Shown: piece by piece, positions 25,842 through 33,256 of the stretch | Layout: each line of letters begins with the position of its first letter | How positions within the stretch are numbered: position 1 is the first letter of the stretch | Virus record (IMG/VR): IMGVR_UViG_3300005663_000052 | Coordinates: 1-56,451 of that record | From: a virus | Length of the DNA: 56,451 bases | Strand: one strand, 5' to 3' | Notes under the pieces: model-generated | Told to the model about the DNA's origin: nothing | Seen by the model: the letters and a program-made list of their open reading frames with translations, nothing else | The model's database searches: none | Translations under genes and position numbers: made by a program

Positions 25842-26504
25842 TCAAGTAGGTTTGTACGCCCCGACAGTCGCCATATCCAAAACGCTCCGTTCCACGTCCG
25901 TGAGGTCCCACTGGGCCAACACCACAAACAAATCCTGCGTGATGCGACGGAGTAGGTACGGATCTTCGGGCGCCTCTTGCCAGTTGGCTTCCCAGAGCAG
26001 GACGTAGTTGGCCAAGCTGCCTTTCGGCCGAAGGGCCGGCGGTACAATCGGCACGCGGGCACGAATTGGGTCTCTCACGCGAATACCAAAAAATGCTCGC
26101 GGGAAACGAAACGTTCCCGTCTTGGTCCCTCTGCTGTAATTGCCATAATTCCAGCCCGGATTGACGGCATGATCCGAAACGAACGCACTGGCCTCATGCC
26201 ACCATCTACCATCGGAATCGTGCATTCGGCCAGCATTCCAACGAAACCAGACCCACTTGGCCGTCGCACCTGCAACCGCCAAAACCGGATGGCCGCTAGA
26301 ATCAATCCCGGCAGACTCCATGGCCTTGTTTAGGGAGATTATGGTTCGGCCCATCCCAATCTGCTGATACGCTTTCTTCAACTCAACGTCCACGGCGGTT
26401 CCGCGGCCGGCAGATACCACCTCCCTGTACTCGGCAAACTTCCGCCGGGCATCCGCCTGCCCCGTCGCCGTGAGTTTCGCTTCCTCGATTACTGCTGTCG
26501 ACAT
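25842..26504 (-). CDS. Unrecognised 220-residue protein
   Basis: From the ATG at 26504 with AAGGAG upstream (a GTG at 26513 lies inside that site). N-terminal helix, then a beta-rich middle with WVWFRWNAGRMHDSDGRWW and a C-terminal helical part with WDLTDVERSVLDMA. The many Trp and Arg residues suggest nucleic-acid or sugar contact, but I do not recognise a family. Confidence 0.5.
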   Translation of the reverse strand: MSTAVIEEAKLTATGQADARRKFAEYREVVSAGRGTAVDVELKKAYQQIGMGRTIISLNKAMESAGIDSSGHPVLAVAGATAKWVWFRWNAGRMHDSDGRWWHEASAFVSDHAVNPGWNYGNYSRGTKTGTFRFPRAFFGIRVRDPIRARVPIVPPALRPKGSLANYVLLWEANWQEAPEDPYLLRRITQDLFVVLAQWDLTDVERSVLDMATVGAYKPT

Positions 26505-26554
26505 GATCGTCACTCCTTGGGTTTGTGGTGATCGCAGTGGCTACGGCGATCTTC

Positions 26555-26734
26555 TCATCCTTTCCCGTCACGTAGCTCTTTAAGTTCAGCCTTTGTGGCC
26601 AAATGAACCTCTTTTTCCAACTCGTACCGTCGCTTTGACGCAGCAGAAATCTTTTCCTGAATGGCGTCACGCTGGTCGCAAAGGGAACTCACTTCATCTT
26701 CTAGTGATTTGATCTCTCTTTCTAGGTCAGTCAT
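26555..26734 (-). CDS. 59-residue coiled-coil protein
   Basis: ATG at 26734 overlaps the stop of the gene before it as TGATG; stop TGA at 26557-26555. The product is one charged helix with heptads (LEREIKSLEDEVSSL, then YELEKEVHLATKAELKEL). Likely a small adaptor. Seen only on direct reading because of its size. Confidence 0.5.
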   Translation of the reverse strand: MTDLEREIKSLEDEVSSLCDQRDAIQEKISAASKRRYELEKEVHLATKAELKELRDGKG

Positions 26735-26964
26735 CAGTCTTCCCTTTTTGGTTTGTGGTGAACGCAGCCGAAGCGGGAGGGGGTCGGCCCTATTTGCAGG
26801 TTTCTAAGCCTGTTGGCTCCACAGTACCCAACCCCCGGATATCGGTCCAATATAGTCCAGTCCTCACACGTCTCGCACCTCGGGTAGTCGATGGGGGCAC
26901 GTTGTTGCCACCGGGGCATTGCTCTACAGGACGGACAAGGCTTGAGCTTGTCTTGGTTAGGCAT
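26734..26964 (-). CDS. Cysteine-rich small protein (second CPSC module)
   Basis: 76 residues with GAGGTGACC before the ATG. Begins with KPCPSCRAMPRWQQRAP, nearly the same as the protein at 23.1-23.4 kb, then continues with its own CETCEDW and GYCGANRL cysteines. Probably zinc binding; part of a shuffled set of small genes. Confidence 0.55.
   Translation of the reverse strand: MPNQDKLKPCPSCRAMPRWQQRAPIDYPRCETCEDWTILDRYPGVGYCGANRLRNLQIGPTPSRFGCVHHKPKRED
26893..26940. repeat. 48-bp repeat, copy 2 (CPSC module)
   Basis: Direct repeat of 23333-23380 with three mismatches. Confidence 0.85.
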
Positions 26965-27105
26965 CGGTCACCTCACTGAGTTGAATTCCACTCCTGCCAT
27001 TCTGGCACTCCCCATCCAATAAGTCAATAGCCGCAAAGCCTATTCCATTGGAAAACTTTACTGGGGGATTGACAAACACCCGTCACTTGGCCGAACGGAC
27101 GGCCG

Positions 27106-27408
27106 TCAGTCTGTACTGGTTTCCGCAGAGTTCGGCACCGGGGCCGCAACCGAATCTCCCCGCTCTCCCAGCAACTCGATCGTCACCGAAGTCGGAGCCG
27201 GATCTCCACACTCGCACGGCAACTCGATCTTCGCCCAGGCCGTGGTTGCAAGTGGAATCGGTTCTCCCGTGGAACTCCAGAAGAAAATGGCTCCATTTGC
27301 TGCCACCGAACAGAATCCACCTCTCTTGGCTCGCCCGGCCGTATTCTCCACCCATAACCAATCCCCCGGCTCGTCCGGCGGGGATTTCTGCCATCTCAAT
27401 TCAGCCAT
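27106..27408 (-). CDS. Small phage protein of unknown function
   Basis: 100 residues from the ATG at 27408 (GGAGGGTGAGAACG upstream). Starts MAELRWQKSPPDEPGDW, a PPDEPGxWxW opening seen in many small phage proteins, then beta strands with FCSVAANGAIFFW. The last 30 residues are low complexity. The 140 bases between its stop and the gene to the left hold no clear gene. Confidence 0.45.
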   Translation of the reverse strand: MAELRWQKSPPDEPGDWLWVENTAGRAKRGGFCSVAANGAIFFWSSTGEPIPLATTAWAKIELPCECGDPAPTSVTIELLGERGDSVAAPVPNSAETSTD

Positions 27409-27646
27409 CGTTCTCACCCTCCTCCCTCAGGATCCCCATCAAAGGAATTTCCATCCCAGTTCCTCCGCGACGAATTTCCGCCAGCAGCATCATGGCAATT
27501 TCCCAAGCTTGCCGCTCATCCAGAATTAGCCGCAGAAAATTGGGCTGATAGCTCTTCCCTTTCACGACTTGACAACCTCCCCCAATAACAAAAGAGTGCA
27601 TCTCCCGAAAAGGCCGATCCGACGAAGGCCAAGCTTGTACGCACAT
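27401..27646 (-). CDS. Small protein of unknown function
   Basis: 81 residues; ATG preceded by TTGAGGAA. C-terminal helix LDERQAWEIAMMLLAEI. Overlaps the next gene by 8 bases. A later ATG would remove 15 residues. Not recognised. Confidence 0.4.
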   Translation of the reverse strand: MCVQAWPSSDRPFREMHSFVIGGGCQVVKGKSYQPNFLRLILDERQAWEIAMMLLAEIRRGGTGMEIPLMGILREEGENDG

Positions 27647-27669
27647 TTCCTCAATCCTCCGTTTTTATT

Positions 27670-27864
27670 TCACTCATTCCGAAAAACCGCCCGGATCCCG
27701 TCCGGCCCAATGAAAATCTCGACAAGCACCTGACCATCCCGCTCGGCCGCGAACTCACCAAAATGACTTCGAATCACGTGCTGCAATTCCGGATCCCCCC
27801 AATCCAAAAACGGAACCTTCTCAACCGGCCGAAGACTCCCGTCTGGATCAAATGTGATCTTCAT
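27670..27864 (-). CDS. Small protein of unknown function (first gene of the left early block)
   Basis: 64 residues from the ATG at 27864 with AGGAGG nine bases upstream. Sequence MKITFDPDGSLRPVEKVP, then a helix VIRSHFGEFAAERDG and strands VLVEIFIGPDGI. It is the first gene after the 720-base intergenic region. Not recognised. Confidence 0.5.
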   Translation of the reverse strand: MKITFDPDGSLRPVEKVPFLDWGDPELQHVIRSHFGEFAAERDGQVLVEIFIGPDGIRAVFRNE

Positions 27865-28157
27865 GGGTTTTTTCCTCCTCAAAAACCTCGTGGCGGAAGC
27901 ACCCGCTCTTTTTTGCACCACCAACACGTTTTGTATCTTGGGTCTCCTGGCAATGCAATGCACAATTGCCGCCAACAGTGGAAACCAAGCCAGCAAGAAA
28001 ATCTACGAAAACAACTCATAAAATTTCCTCCTCAATTTTTCCGATATTTTTTCCAACGCACGTGTCATCCTCAATGCCCCCTGGACCCTCCCCTCCCCTT
28101 ATGAACGGACGGGGGGGGTGCTGACATTTTCTCGACCGAGTAGCGTTTCAGTATCAA

Positions 28158-28280
28158 AACGCAACTCTATGGCCGCCCATCACGCCCAATCGGCGACTCT
28201 CCAGTAGGAACGCAACTCTACACCCAACTCAGCCTGTCAATACCCACATTAGGTGCCGTTCCCTGCCGTTAATCTGTCAA
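28158..28280 (-). repeat. Paired direct repeats upstream of the early block
   Basis: AACGCAACTCTA occurs at 28158-28169 and 28209-28220 (51 bases apart). CTGTCAATNCCC occurs at 28234 and 28274 (40 bases apart); on the minus strand these read TTGACAG. They could be paired -35-type elements or protein-binding sites for the leftward early genes, but no -10 box at normal spacing was found. Confidence 0.45.
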
Positions 28281-28363
28281 TCCCCCTTTTAGGCTATATG
28301 TAGGGGCACGCACCTAGCCGCGCATTTCCTTTTTGTCTTTCCTTTTTTCTGTGGCCATCACCA

Positions 28364-28537
28364 ATACCTTGGGCACATTCCCATTCCCGTTGTGCCCAAG
28401 GTATCTTGTGCATTTGGTGTAATGAGCAGTGTCCTGACCTTACGCACACGGGCAGGGGGTATCCCCTAAAGGGATACACCCCTGTCCAAAAAGTGCCTAA
28501 GGTCTGGCCCCATGCTCAAGGTTCATTGTGCGTAAGG
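28364..28537. other. Candidate replication origin: iteron-like inverted repeats
   Basis: A TGTGCSYAAGG-like word recurs six times in both orientations: reversed at 28367-28377, forward at 28391-28401, reversed at 28438-28448, forward at 28493-28502 (GTGCCTAAGG), weak at 28512-28521, forward at 28527-28537. The first two form a perfect 14-bp inverted repeat (ATACCTTGGGCACA, 28364-28377, and its complement at 28391-28404). The third and last form an 11-bp inverted repeat enclosing a 7-bp hairpin (28459-28465 with 28471-28477). No gene is visible. It directly follows the primase-helicase gene, where phage origins are often found. Confidence 0.5.
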
Positions 28538-28585
28538 GTGCGGGAGGTGGATAGTTGTTGTGCCGTAGCTACCATAGAGGGGGTA

Positions 28586-30607
28586 TTAGAATAGTGGTTG
28601 CTGGGTATTGGAGGATATGAGCTTGTATACTGGGTAGGGAGTTTTTCGATTGGGCTTGATTATGGCAGTCTCGCACCACAGCATTTGAGCTAGACCCAGA
28701 TCGATAGCCCGGGACATGCGGTGATCGCCCCAGTGGAGTGCCAAGCGAATTTCTCGTTTGCCACAGCCTGGGAGATTGGGAGTTTGGGATAGATAATCTT
28801 GGATGGTTGCTGTGTCTTCGGCAGTGGTAATGGCGGTTTTTTCTTTACGGTCAGCGGCCCTTTCTTGGGATTTTGCTATGCGGTCGAATTCCTTGGCTTC
28901 TTCGAGTGGGGAGAGTTTGGTTGACCATTTTTCTAGTCCACCGAATTTCTCGGGTGAGAATTCGCCTTCGTCGACGGAGAGGGACCAATGGGAGGAATGG
29001 CCGGCGGAACCGCCAATGACGAAATTCATCTCATGGAGGCCGGGGTGGTATGGGAGTCGGCGGTTGAGAAGGATCCATTGGCGGCACCATTCTCCGATTC
29101 CTGAACCGTGGAGATCTTCGCGTTCGAGGGGTTCTTGGGAGCCGCGATTGGAAAGAAGGCCGGGGCGCTTGATGGTGTGGTGGGCGAGAATCAGCGTGCA
29201 GCCGGTTTTCAGACACATGGAATTTGCGGAACGGAGCATGGCCCCCATTTCATTGAGGGAGGCGGAATTGGCTTCACCGGCCGCTAGATAGAGCGGATCG
29301 AGAATGAGGACGTCGAGGCCGTGTGCGGCTATCAAACGGCCGATGGCGTCGAGGTGGTCTTTTCGGTCGAGTCTGGGGAGAGACTCGCTCAGAAAGAAGC
29401 CTGCGGCGTCTACCGCAGGGTCTAGGCCCTTGGAGTGGCAAATTCGGCGATAGCAGTTCTGGAGGGCAGCCAAGCCGGATTCTCCTGAGAGCAAAGCCAC
29501 TTTCCGTTTTTCGGGAATCCAGAAATGGTCCAGGAATTTCCGACGGCAGGAAATGGAAATGGCCATTTCGACAAGCAGGGAGGTTTTTAGGGATTTGGAT
29601 GGGCCGCCGATGACGCAGGGTTGCTGGGCATAGAGAACTCGATCGATGATGGGGTCGAGCTTGACGTCGGCGGCATGGAGCTGGGGGCCGGAGATGAGTT
29701 CGAACTCTGGTTGTTCGAGGAACTCGCCATGGGAGTCTACTGGCCGAGCGAGCCGGATGGCCCGGTCGACCATTTCTCGGCCGCCAGCGAGCCGGAGGAT
29801 GTCGCGAACGTCATCGCCGTGGCTTGGAGCTAGCGGGCCAGGTAATTGAGCGATGCGTAGCGAGCGGGAGTGACCGGCAAGCATTTTAGCCGTGGTCTTG
29901 GCTCCCTTTTCGCTCGGCTCATCCCGGTCTGGGACGACGATTATGTCAACCCCCTGAAATAGGTGGCAGAACTTGGCTGCCAGGTGATTGGTGTTTAGCC
30001 CGACGGTGTTGAGGTAGCCGAGTGACCAGAGTGCAGCCGCATCCTTGACGCCCTCGACCATGTACCAAGTTTCGCCTGGCTTGGCTCGTTGCCCGGGCCA
30101 GAACAGGCCGGCCGGCATCCCCCTGAGGTTTTTGCCCTTGTCCTGGGGAGAATTGAGCGTGAATCCTGAACAGCGTTCACCGTCGGGGCCGTAGACTGGA
30201 AACTTGATGCCATGGCCATCCTTCTGGAGCACGGCGCCGTAGGCTCGGAAGGCTTCGCCGGTGGTTCCCTTGGCATGGGCCAGGAAGTCGATGGGATCGA
30301 CGGTGTCGAGCAGGTTGGTCCGTTGCTGGCTGTCTGAGGAAGTCTCAAACCCCGCGGCCGCCAGAGCATCCCGACAGGACTCGTCACCCCAGCTCAGTAA
30401 CTTGGCGAACGTGTAGGAACCGCCGCCTTTGCCGCAACTGAAGCAATACCAGAGAGCTTTGTCGATGTGCAGCTTGCACGCATCAGACGTCCCACAGGCA
30501 TGAGGGCAGGTGCCAGCGAGATTGTGGCCTTCGCGACGTTTGGGTTTCCAGGAGAGAGCTTCGGCCAAGCGTTGGCCGGCATTGGCTGGCGGTGGAGAGA
30601 AAGCCAT
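28586..30607 (-). CDS. Primase-helicase (zinc finger, TOPRIM, RepA-like ATPase)
   Basis: 673 residues in three parts. Residues about 33-60: CPHACGTSDACK and WYCFSCGKGG, a primase zinc finger. Residues about 180-270: TOPRIM-type primase core with YMVEGVKDAAAL and IIVVPDRDEP. Residues about 325-520: RepA/DnaB-related ATPase with Walker A GGPSKSLKTSL, Walker B LDVLILDPLYL and a LILAHHTIKR sensor. The C-terminus adds a winged-helix-like tail. It should unwind DNA and lay primers for phage replication. The gap downstream carries iteron-like repeats, supporting a self-contained replicon. Confidence 0.85.
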   Translation of the reverse strand: MAFSPPPANAGQRLAEALSWKPKRREGHNLAGTCPHACGTSDACKLHIDKALWYCFSCGKGGGSYTFAKLLSWGDESCRDALAAAGFETSSDSQQRTNLLDTVDPIDFLAHAKGTTGEAFRAYGAVLQKDGHGIKFPVYGPDGERCSGFTLNSPQDKGKNLRGMPAGLFWPGQRAKPGETWYMVEGVKDAAALWSLGYLNTVGLNTNHLAAKFCHLFQGVDIIVVPDRDEPSEKGAKTTAKMLAGHSRSLRIAQLPGPLAPSHGDDVRDILRLAGGREMVDRAIRLARPVDSHGEFLEQPEFELISGPQLHAADVKLDPIIDRVLYAQQPCVIGGPSKSLKTSLLVEMAISISCRRKFLDHFWIPEKRKVALLSGESGLAALQNCYRRICHSKGLDPAVDAAGFFLSESLPRLDRKDHLDAIGRLIAAHGLDVLILDPLYLAAGEANSASLNEMGAMLRSANSMCLKTGCTLILAHHTIKRPGLLSNRGSQEPLEREDLHGSGIGEWCRQWILLNRRLPYHPGLHEMNFVIGGSAGHSSHWSLSVDEGEFSPEKFGGLEKWSTKLSPLEEAKEFDRIAKSQERAADRKEKTAITTAEDTATIQDYLSQTPNLPGCGKREIRLALHWGDHRMSRAIDLGLAQMLWCETAIIKPNRKTPYPVYKLISSNTQQPLF

Positions 30608-30635
30608 TGGGGGAAATCCGTTTCTCTGACATTAC

Positions 30636-30812
30636 TCACTTAGCAGCGTCCTTGGCAGCATCGCGAATTATCTGTGCGTGCTTCGATTGGATTTCGGCAA
30701 ACAGCTCAGCCTCATCCTCATCGTATTTTAGATCATCTAAACCAAACCCTCTACGATTGCTTAGGTCGCACCAAATCTGTGCGGCAGCTTGATCGGCCCA
30801 ATCAGCTTTCAT
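30636..30812 (-). CDS. 58-residue acidic helical protein
   Basis: ATG overlaps the preceding stop (ATGA) and the stop lies 29 bases before the primase start. Product: MKADWADQAAAQIWCD, then an acidic DDLKYDEDEAELFAE and a helix to the end. The sequence type (Trp-Ala-Asp opening with Ala/Asp helix) is common in phage early genes. Function unknown. Confidence 0.5.
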   Translation of the reverse strand: MKADWADQAAAQIWCDLSNRRGFGLDDLKYDEDEAELFAEIQSKHAQIIRDAAKDAAK

Positions 30813-31057
30813 CCCATTTCCTCCTTTGCCTTCTCGGCCTTCTCAGCGGCTTCTCGTTGCAGCTTGCGGACTGCACGCTTATCATTATAAAACTTCCATT
30901 GTCCAAGATCCCTTCGACGGCATTTGGCACAATACCAAAATGGTGTTGCCTCGTAACCCATGTGAGAATTGCCCCACCCTGAAAACCGTAGGAGGACTTG
31001 TTGCAAATCCTCTTCTATTCTGCCGGGGGGACAATTCCTTGATTGACACTCACGCAT
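30809..31057 (-). CDS. Small zinc-binding protein
   Basis: 82 residues. CxNCPPG near residue 8 and WYCAKCRRRD near 42 give two Cys pairs; the C-terminus is a Lys/Glu helix. It overlaps the previous gene by 43 bases in another frame. Not recognised. Confidence 0.5.
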   Translation of the reverse strand: MRECQSRNCPPGRIEEDLQQVLLRFSGWGNSHMGYEATPFWYCAKCRRRDLGQWKFYNDKRAVRKLQREAAEKAEKAKEEMG

Positions 31058-31533
31058 CCTTCCTCCTTTGCCTCATCGGCGGCTTCGCGGATGCTTCGTT
31101 TGTAGCTATCTACGGCACTTCGTAATACCGATATACGGTTTTCGACGGAAGGCCTGCTCTTGCCATCATGCCGTATCCCTAGTTTACAAGCCGCGTGATG
31201 CACCTCTGCGGCTCGCCAGTCCATCGCTAACGCTGCAATGCCCTTCAGTTGCTCATACTGCTTCTCACTAGGTAACTCGTCGACGATGGCCTGGAGTTGT
31301 TCGACCTTCCTGATAACTGCGTCTGGAGCATAGTGGTCTTTGTCCTCACCCCAAAACATCCGACCAATTTGATTGATGTTGCTGCAAAATCTATCGCGAG
31401 CTTTCGTCATTCCGTTAACCTCAGCCTCCAGGCGGGTGATCTCCTCGGCGGCTTCATCGGCCAAGACACTAATAGCCCCCTTCCAGTATTTTGGATCTCC
31501 ATTACACGCTCGAATGCGATGTGGCAAATTCAT
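31015..31533 (-). CDS. Helical phage protein of unknown function
   Basis: 172 residues from the ATG at 31533. Predominantly helix: DEAAEEITRLEAEVNGMTK, a middle region VIRKVEQLQAIVDELP and a C-terminal RSIREAADEAKEEG. Looks like a coiled-coil adaptor. Not recognised. Confidence 0.5.
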   Translation of the reverse strand: MNLPHRIRACNGDPKYWKGAISVLADEAAEEITRLEAEVNGMTKARDRFCSNINQIGRMFWGEDKDHYAPDAVIRKVEQLQAIVDELPSEKQYEQLKGIAALAMDWRAAEVHHAACKLGIRHDGKSRPSVENRISVLRSAVDSYKRSIREAADEAKEEGCVSVNQGIVPPAE

Positions 31534-31748
31534 CACGTTTCCTCCTCGGCGGCTTCGCCAGCAGCGGTGTGCGCTTTTGCGTTGCTCACCATTTTCCGTT
31601 TCGACGATCCCTTCCTCCACTCATCCGTCATTTCCCTAGCCATGACACTGGCAATTCTCTCAAAGCGTCTGACGAATTCATGCGTGTCGTGGCCATCGGC
31701 CAGGGCCGGTTGCATCATACGTTCTACGGCAGACCGCAAAGCGAGCAC
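31533..31748 (-). CDS. Small helical protein
   Basis: 71 residues, GTG start, no clear ribosome site, so the start is uncertain (an ATG at 31718 is the alternative). Contains HEFVRRFERIASVMAREM and a basic end. The 71 bases before it hold nothing recognisable. Confidence 0.4.
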   Translation of the reverse strand: MLALRSAVERMMQPALADGHDTHEFVRRFERIASVMAREMTDEWRKGSSKRKMVSNAKAHTAAGEAAEEET

Positions 31749-31819
31749 GGCAGGTTTGGAAAAAAATGGGCTTGTCTCTGGACCTGGGCATCGGCGTATG
31801 ACTCACTGCTGATGTCTCT

Positions 31820-32206
31820 CTACCAAAACCAAGCCAGCGACAAAGCACCCAAGATACAGGCAAATAGATCAAACAGGGAATTGAGCACACTGTCTCCACG
31901 ATACCGCGGGTATCCCCAGCTATGCTGCTGGCGAATTCCGAGCTGGCTGTTTTCCCAGAGTTCCCAACAGAATTCCAGGAGCATGGTTACGATAACCAGA
32001 TTGTACGGTAGCGCCGACGCCCCAGACAACAGAAGGCCGGTCTTCAGTGCAGTATAGAAACCCAGCCCGTGGCAGAAATGCGTGAATGTCCAGAGATCGA
32101 CACACCGCTGATCTTCATTCGGCCGCCACCACGGCAGGCGGTAGCCGAATCGCAGGGTCAACAGTAAGGCAACTGGGATGGCGATGGAGATAATGTAGAT
32201 CATCAC
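31820..32206 (-). CDS. Membrane protein, DUF2585/VanZ-like
   Basis: 128 residues with four hydrophobic segments. The pattern HFCHGLGFYTALK, then LEFCWELWENSQ and YRGDSVLNSLFDLFAC matches the DUF2585-type membrane family, in which HG, WE.EN and GDS motifs are conserved. Function of the family is unknown. The start may be the GTG at 32206 or the ATG three bases on. Confidence 0.6.
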   Translation of the reverse strand: MMIYIISIAIPVALLLTLRFGYRLPWWRPNEDQRCVDLWTFTHFCHGLGFYTALKTGLLLSGASALPYNLVIVTMLLEFCWELWENSQLGIRQQHSWGYPRYRGDSVLNSLFDLFACILGALSLAWFW

Positions 32207-32791
32207 TCACCCAACTTTCGCCAGCGTAGGTTTCTCAACCCCAGGCAACAAAGGCTGGCTCCTGGCCTCGATCGCCGTGGCCGCGAACTGCTCGACGTCC
32301 GCCTTGTAATAACCGAATTTCGCCACCACCTCGTTGAACTCTTCGATGTCGTGTTTCCTCAATCGAAAACACGTCCGCTTCTTGTCGTCCATTTTTGGTT
32401 CACCGTCGGTATCCTTGGCAATTTCCAAATGGCACAGCTCGTGGAAAATCACGGCTTCCTGTTGCTGGTCATTCAGAATGCCCTTGTTGAATGCCTCGTG
32501 GTTGAGTAGCATGACGGCATCGTAGGCGTCACTCGGCAAATCCCGTTGGAACTCCGAAGCCAGGGACATCGTCCCCAGCTTCAGCTTGCCATCTGCGTCC
32601 GCCCGCCAACCCATCCGCCAGGCAATGGCAATTTGAGCGTCCGCCAAATCCTTCCGATGGCTCTTGATTAGACTTTCCATGATGCGGTAGGGACTACGGA
32701 CTTTGCCGGCGTGCAGCCGTGCCAGGAAATGGACGGCCACTGCCTTGCGTTTCTTCTCGGCCGTTTTGTCTTTTTTGCGGCGACGTGCCAT
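32207..32791 (-). CDS. Putative phage metallopeptidase
   Basis: 194 residues with GGAGG before the ATG. After a basic start (MARRRKKDKTAEKKRK) comes a domain with AVIFHELCHLEIA, an HExxH zinc site, and a downstream FRLRKHDIEEFNEVVAKFG segment with further His/Glu residues. This matches the small phage metallopeptidase group that is often found near replication genes. Substrate unknown. Confidence 0.7.
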   Translation of the reverse strand: MARRRKKDKTAEKKRKAVAVHFLARLHAGKVRSPYRIMESLIKSHRKDLADAQIAIAWRMGWRADADGKLKLGTMSLASEFQRDLPSDAYDAVMLLNHEAFNKGILNDQQQEAVIFHELCHLEIAKDTDGEPKMDDKKRTCFRLRKHDIEEFNEVVAKFGYYKADVEQFAATAIEARSQPLLPGVEKPTLAKVG

Positions 32792-32827
32792 GGCTCAATC
32801 CTCCATGGAAAAGTAGGGGGTTGTCCG

Positions 32828-33013
32828 CTAGGTTGCGGATGCTTCCGTCTTTATCATTTTGTCAGTTTCAGATATTCGATCATCTCGGACTTCCAAAAGC
32901 TCAATTCCTTTTGCCCTCAATACGCATTGCCCATTGACGCAAACCCAGACTCGCTGCCCATCAGCAGAAATCTGAAGCCCCAGGCACTCCACGTCAAAGA
33001 ATTCCTGATTCAT
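32828..33013 (-). CDS. Small protein of unknown function
   Basis: 61 residues from the ATG at 33013. Mostly beta: FFDVECLGLQISADG, VWVCVNGQCVLRAKG. Looks like a single small barrel. Not recognised. Confidence 0.45.
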   Translation of the reverse strand: MNQEFFDVECLGLQISADGQRVWVCVNGQCVLRAKGIELLEVRDDRISETDKMIKTEASAT

Positions 33014-33070
33014 TGCCACACCACTCCTTTCTCAGTCAGTGTTAATTGCCGGTACCGAATTTCCAGAAAC

Positions 33071-33256
33071 TCAACACAATCCGCAGTCGCATGGGTCACT
33101 TGGATAGTTGCAATAGGATTTGTGGGTAGTACGCCTTTCTCGTTTGTTGTCTACTTCACAGCCACATGGTTCGGATGGGTAGCCGCACGAACTTGCATGT
33201 GAAACGTGGCCCACTCGCTTTTGCTGTTCTCTTAATTCTTTTTCAGTTCTTGCCAT
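33071..33256 (-). CDS. Small protein with two CxYPSxPCxC repeats
   Basis: 61 residues from the ATG at 33256 (AAAGGGATATC upstream). A helical start (MARTEKELREQQKRV) is followed by CGYPSEPCGC and, 18 residues later, CNYPSDPCDC with a final Cys. The twin motif suggests metal binding or a disulfide knot. It overlaps the next gene by 25 bases. Confidence 0.5.
   Translation of the reverse strand: MARTEKELREQQKRVGHVSHASSCGYPSEPCGCEVDNKRERRTTHKSYCNYPSDPCDCGLC

Noticed and set aside
28230-28285. Standard sigma-70 promoters from the two TTGACA words
   Set aside because: No -10 box at 16-18 bases was found for either word on the minus strand.
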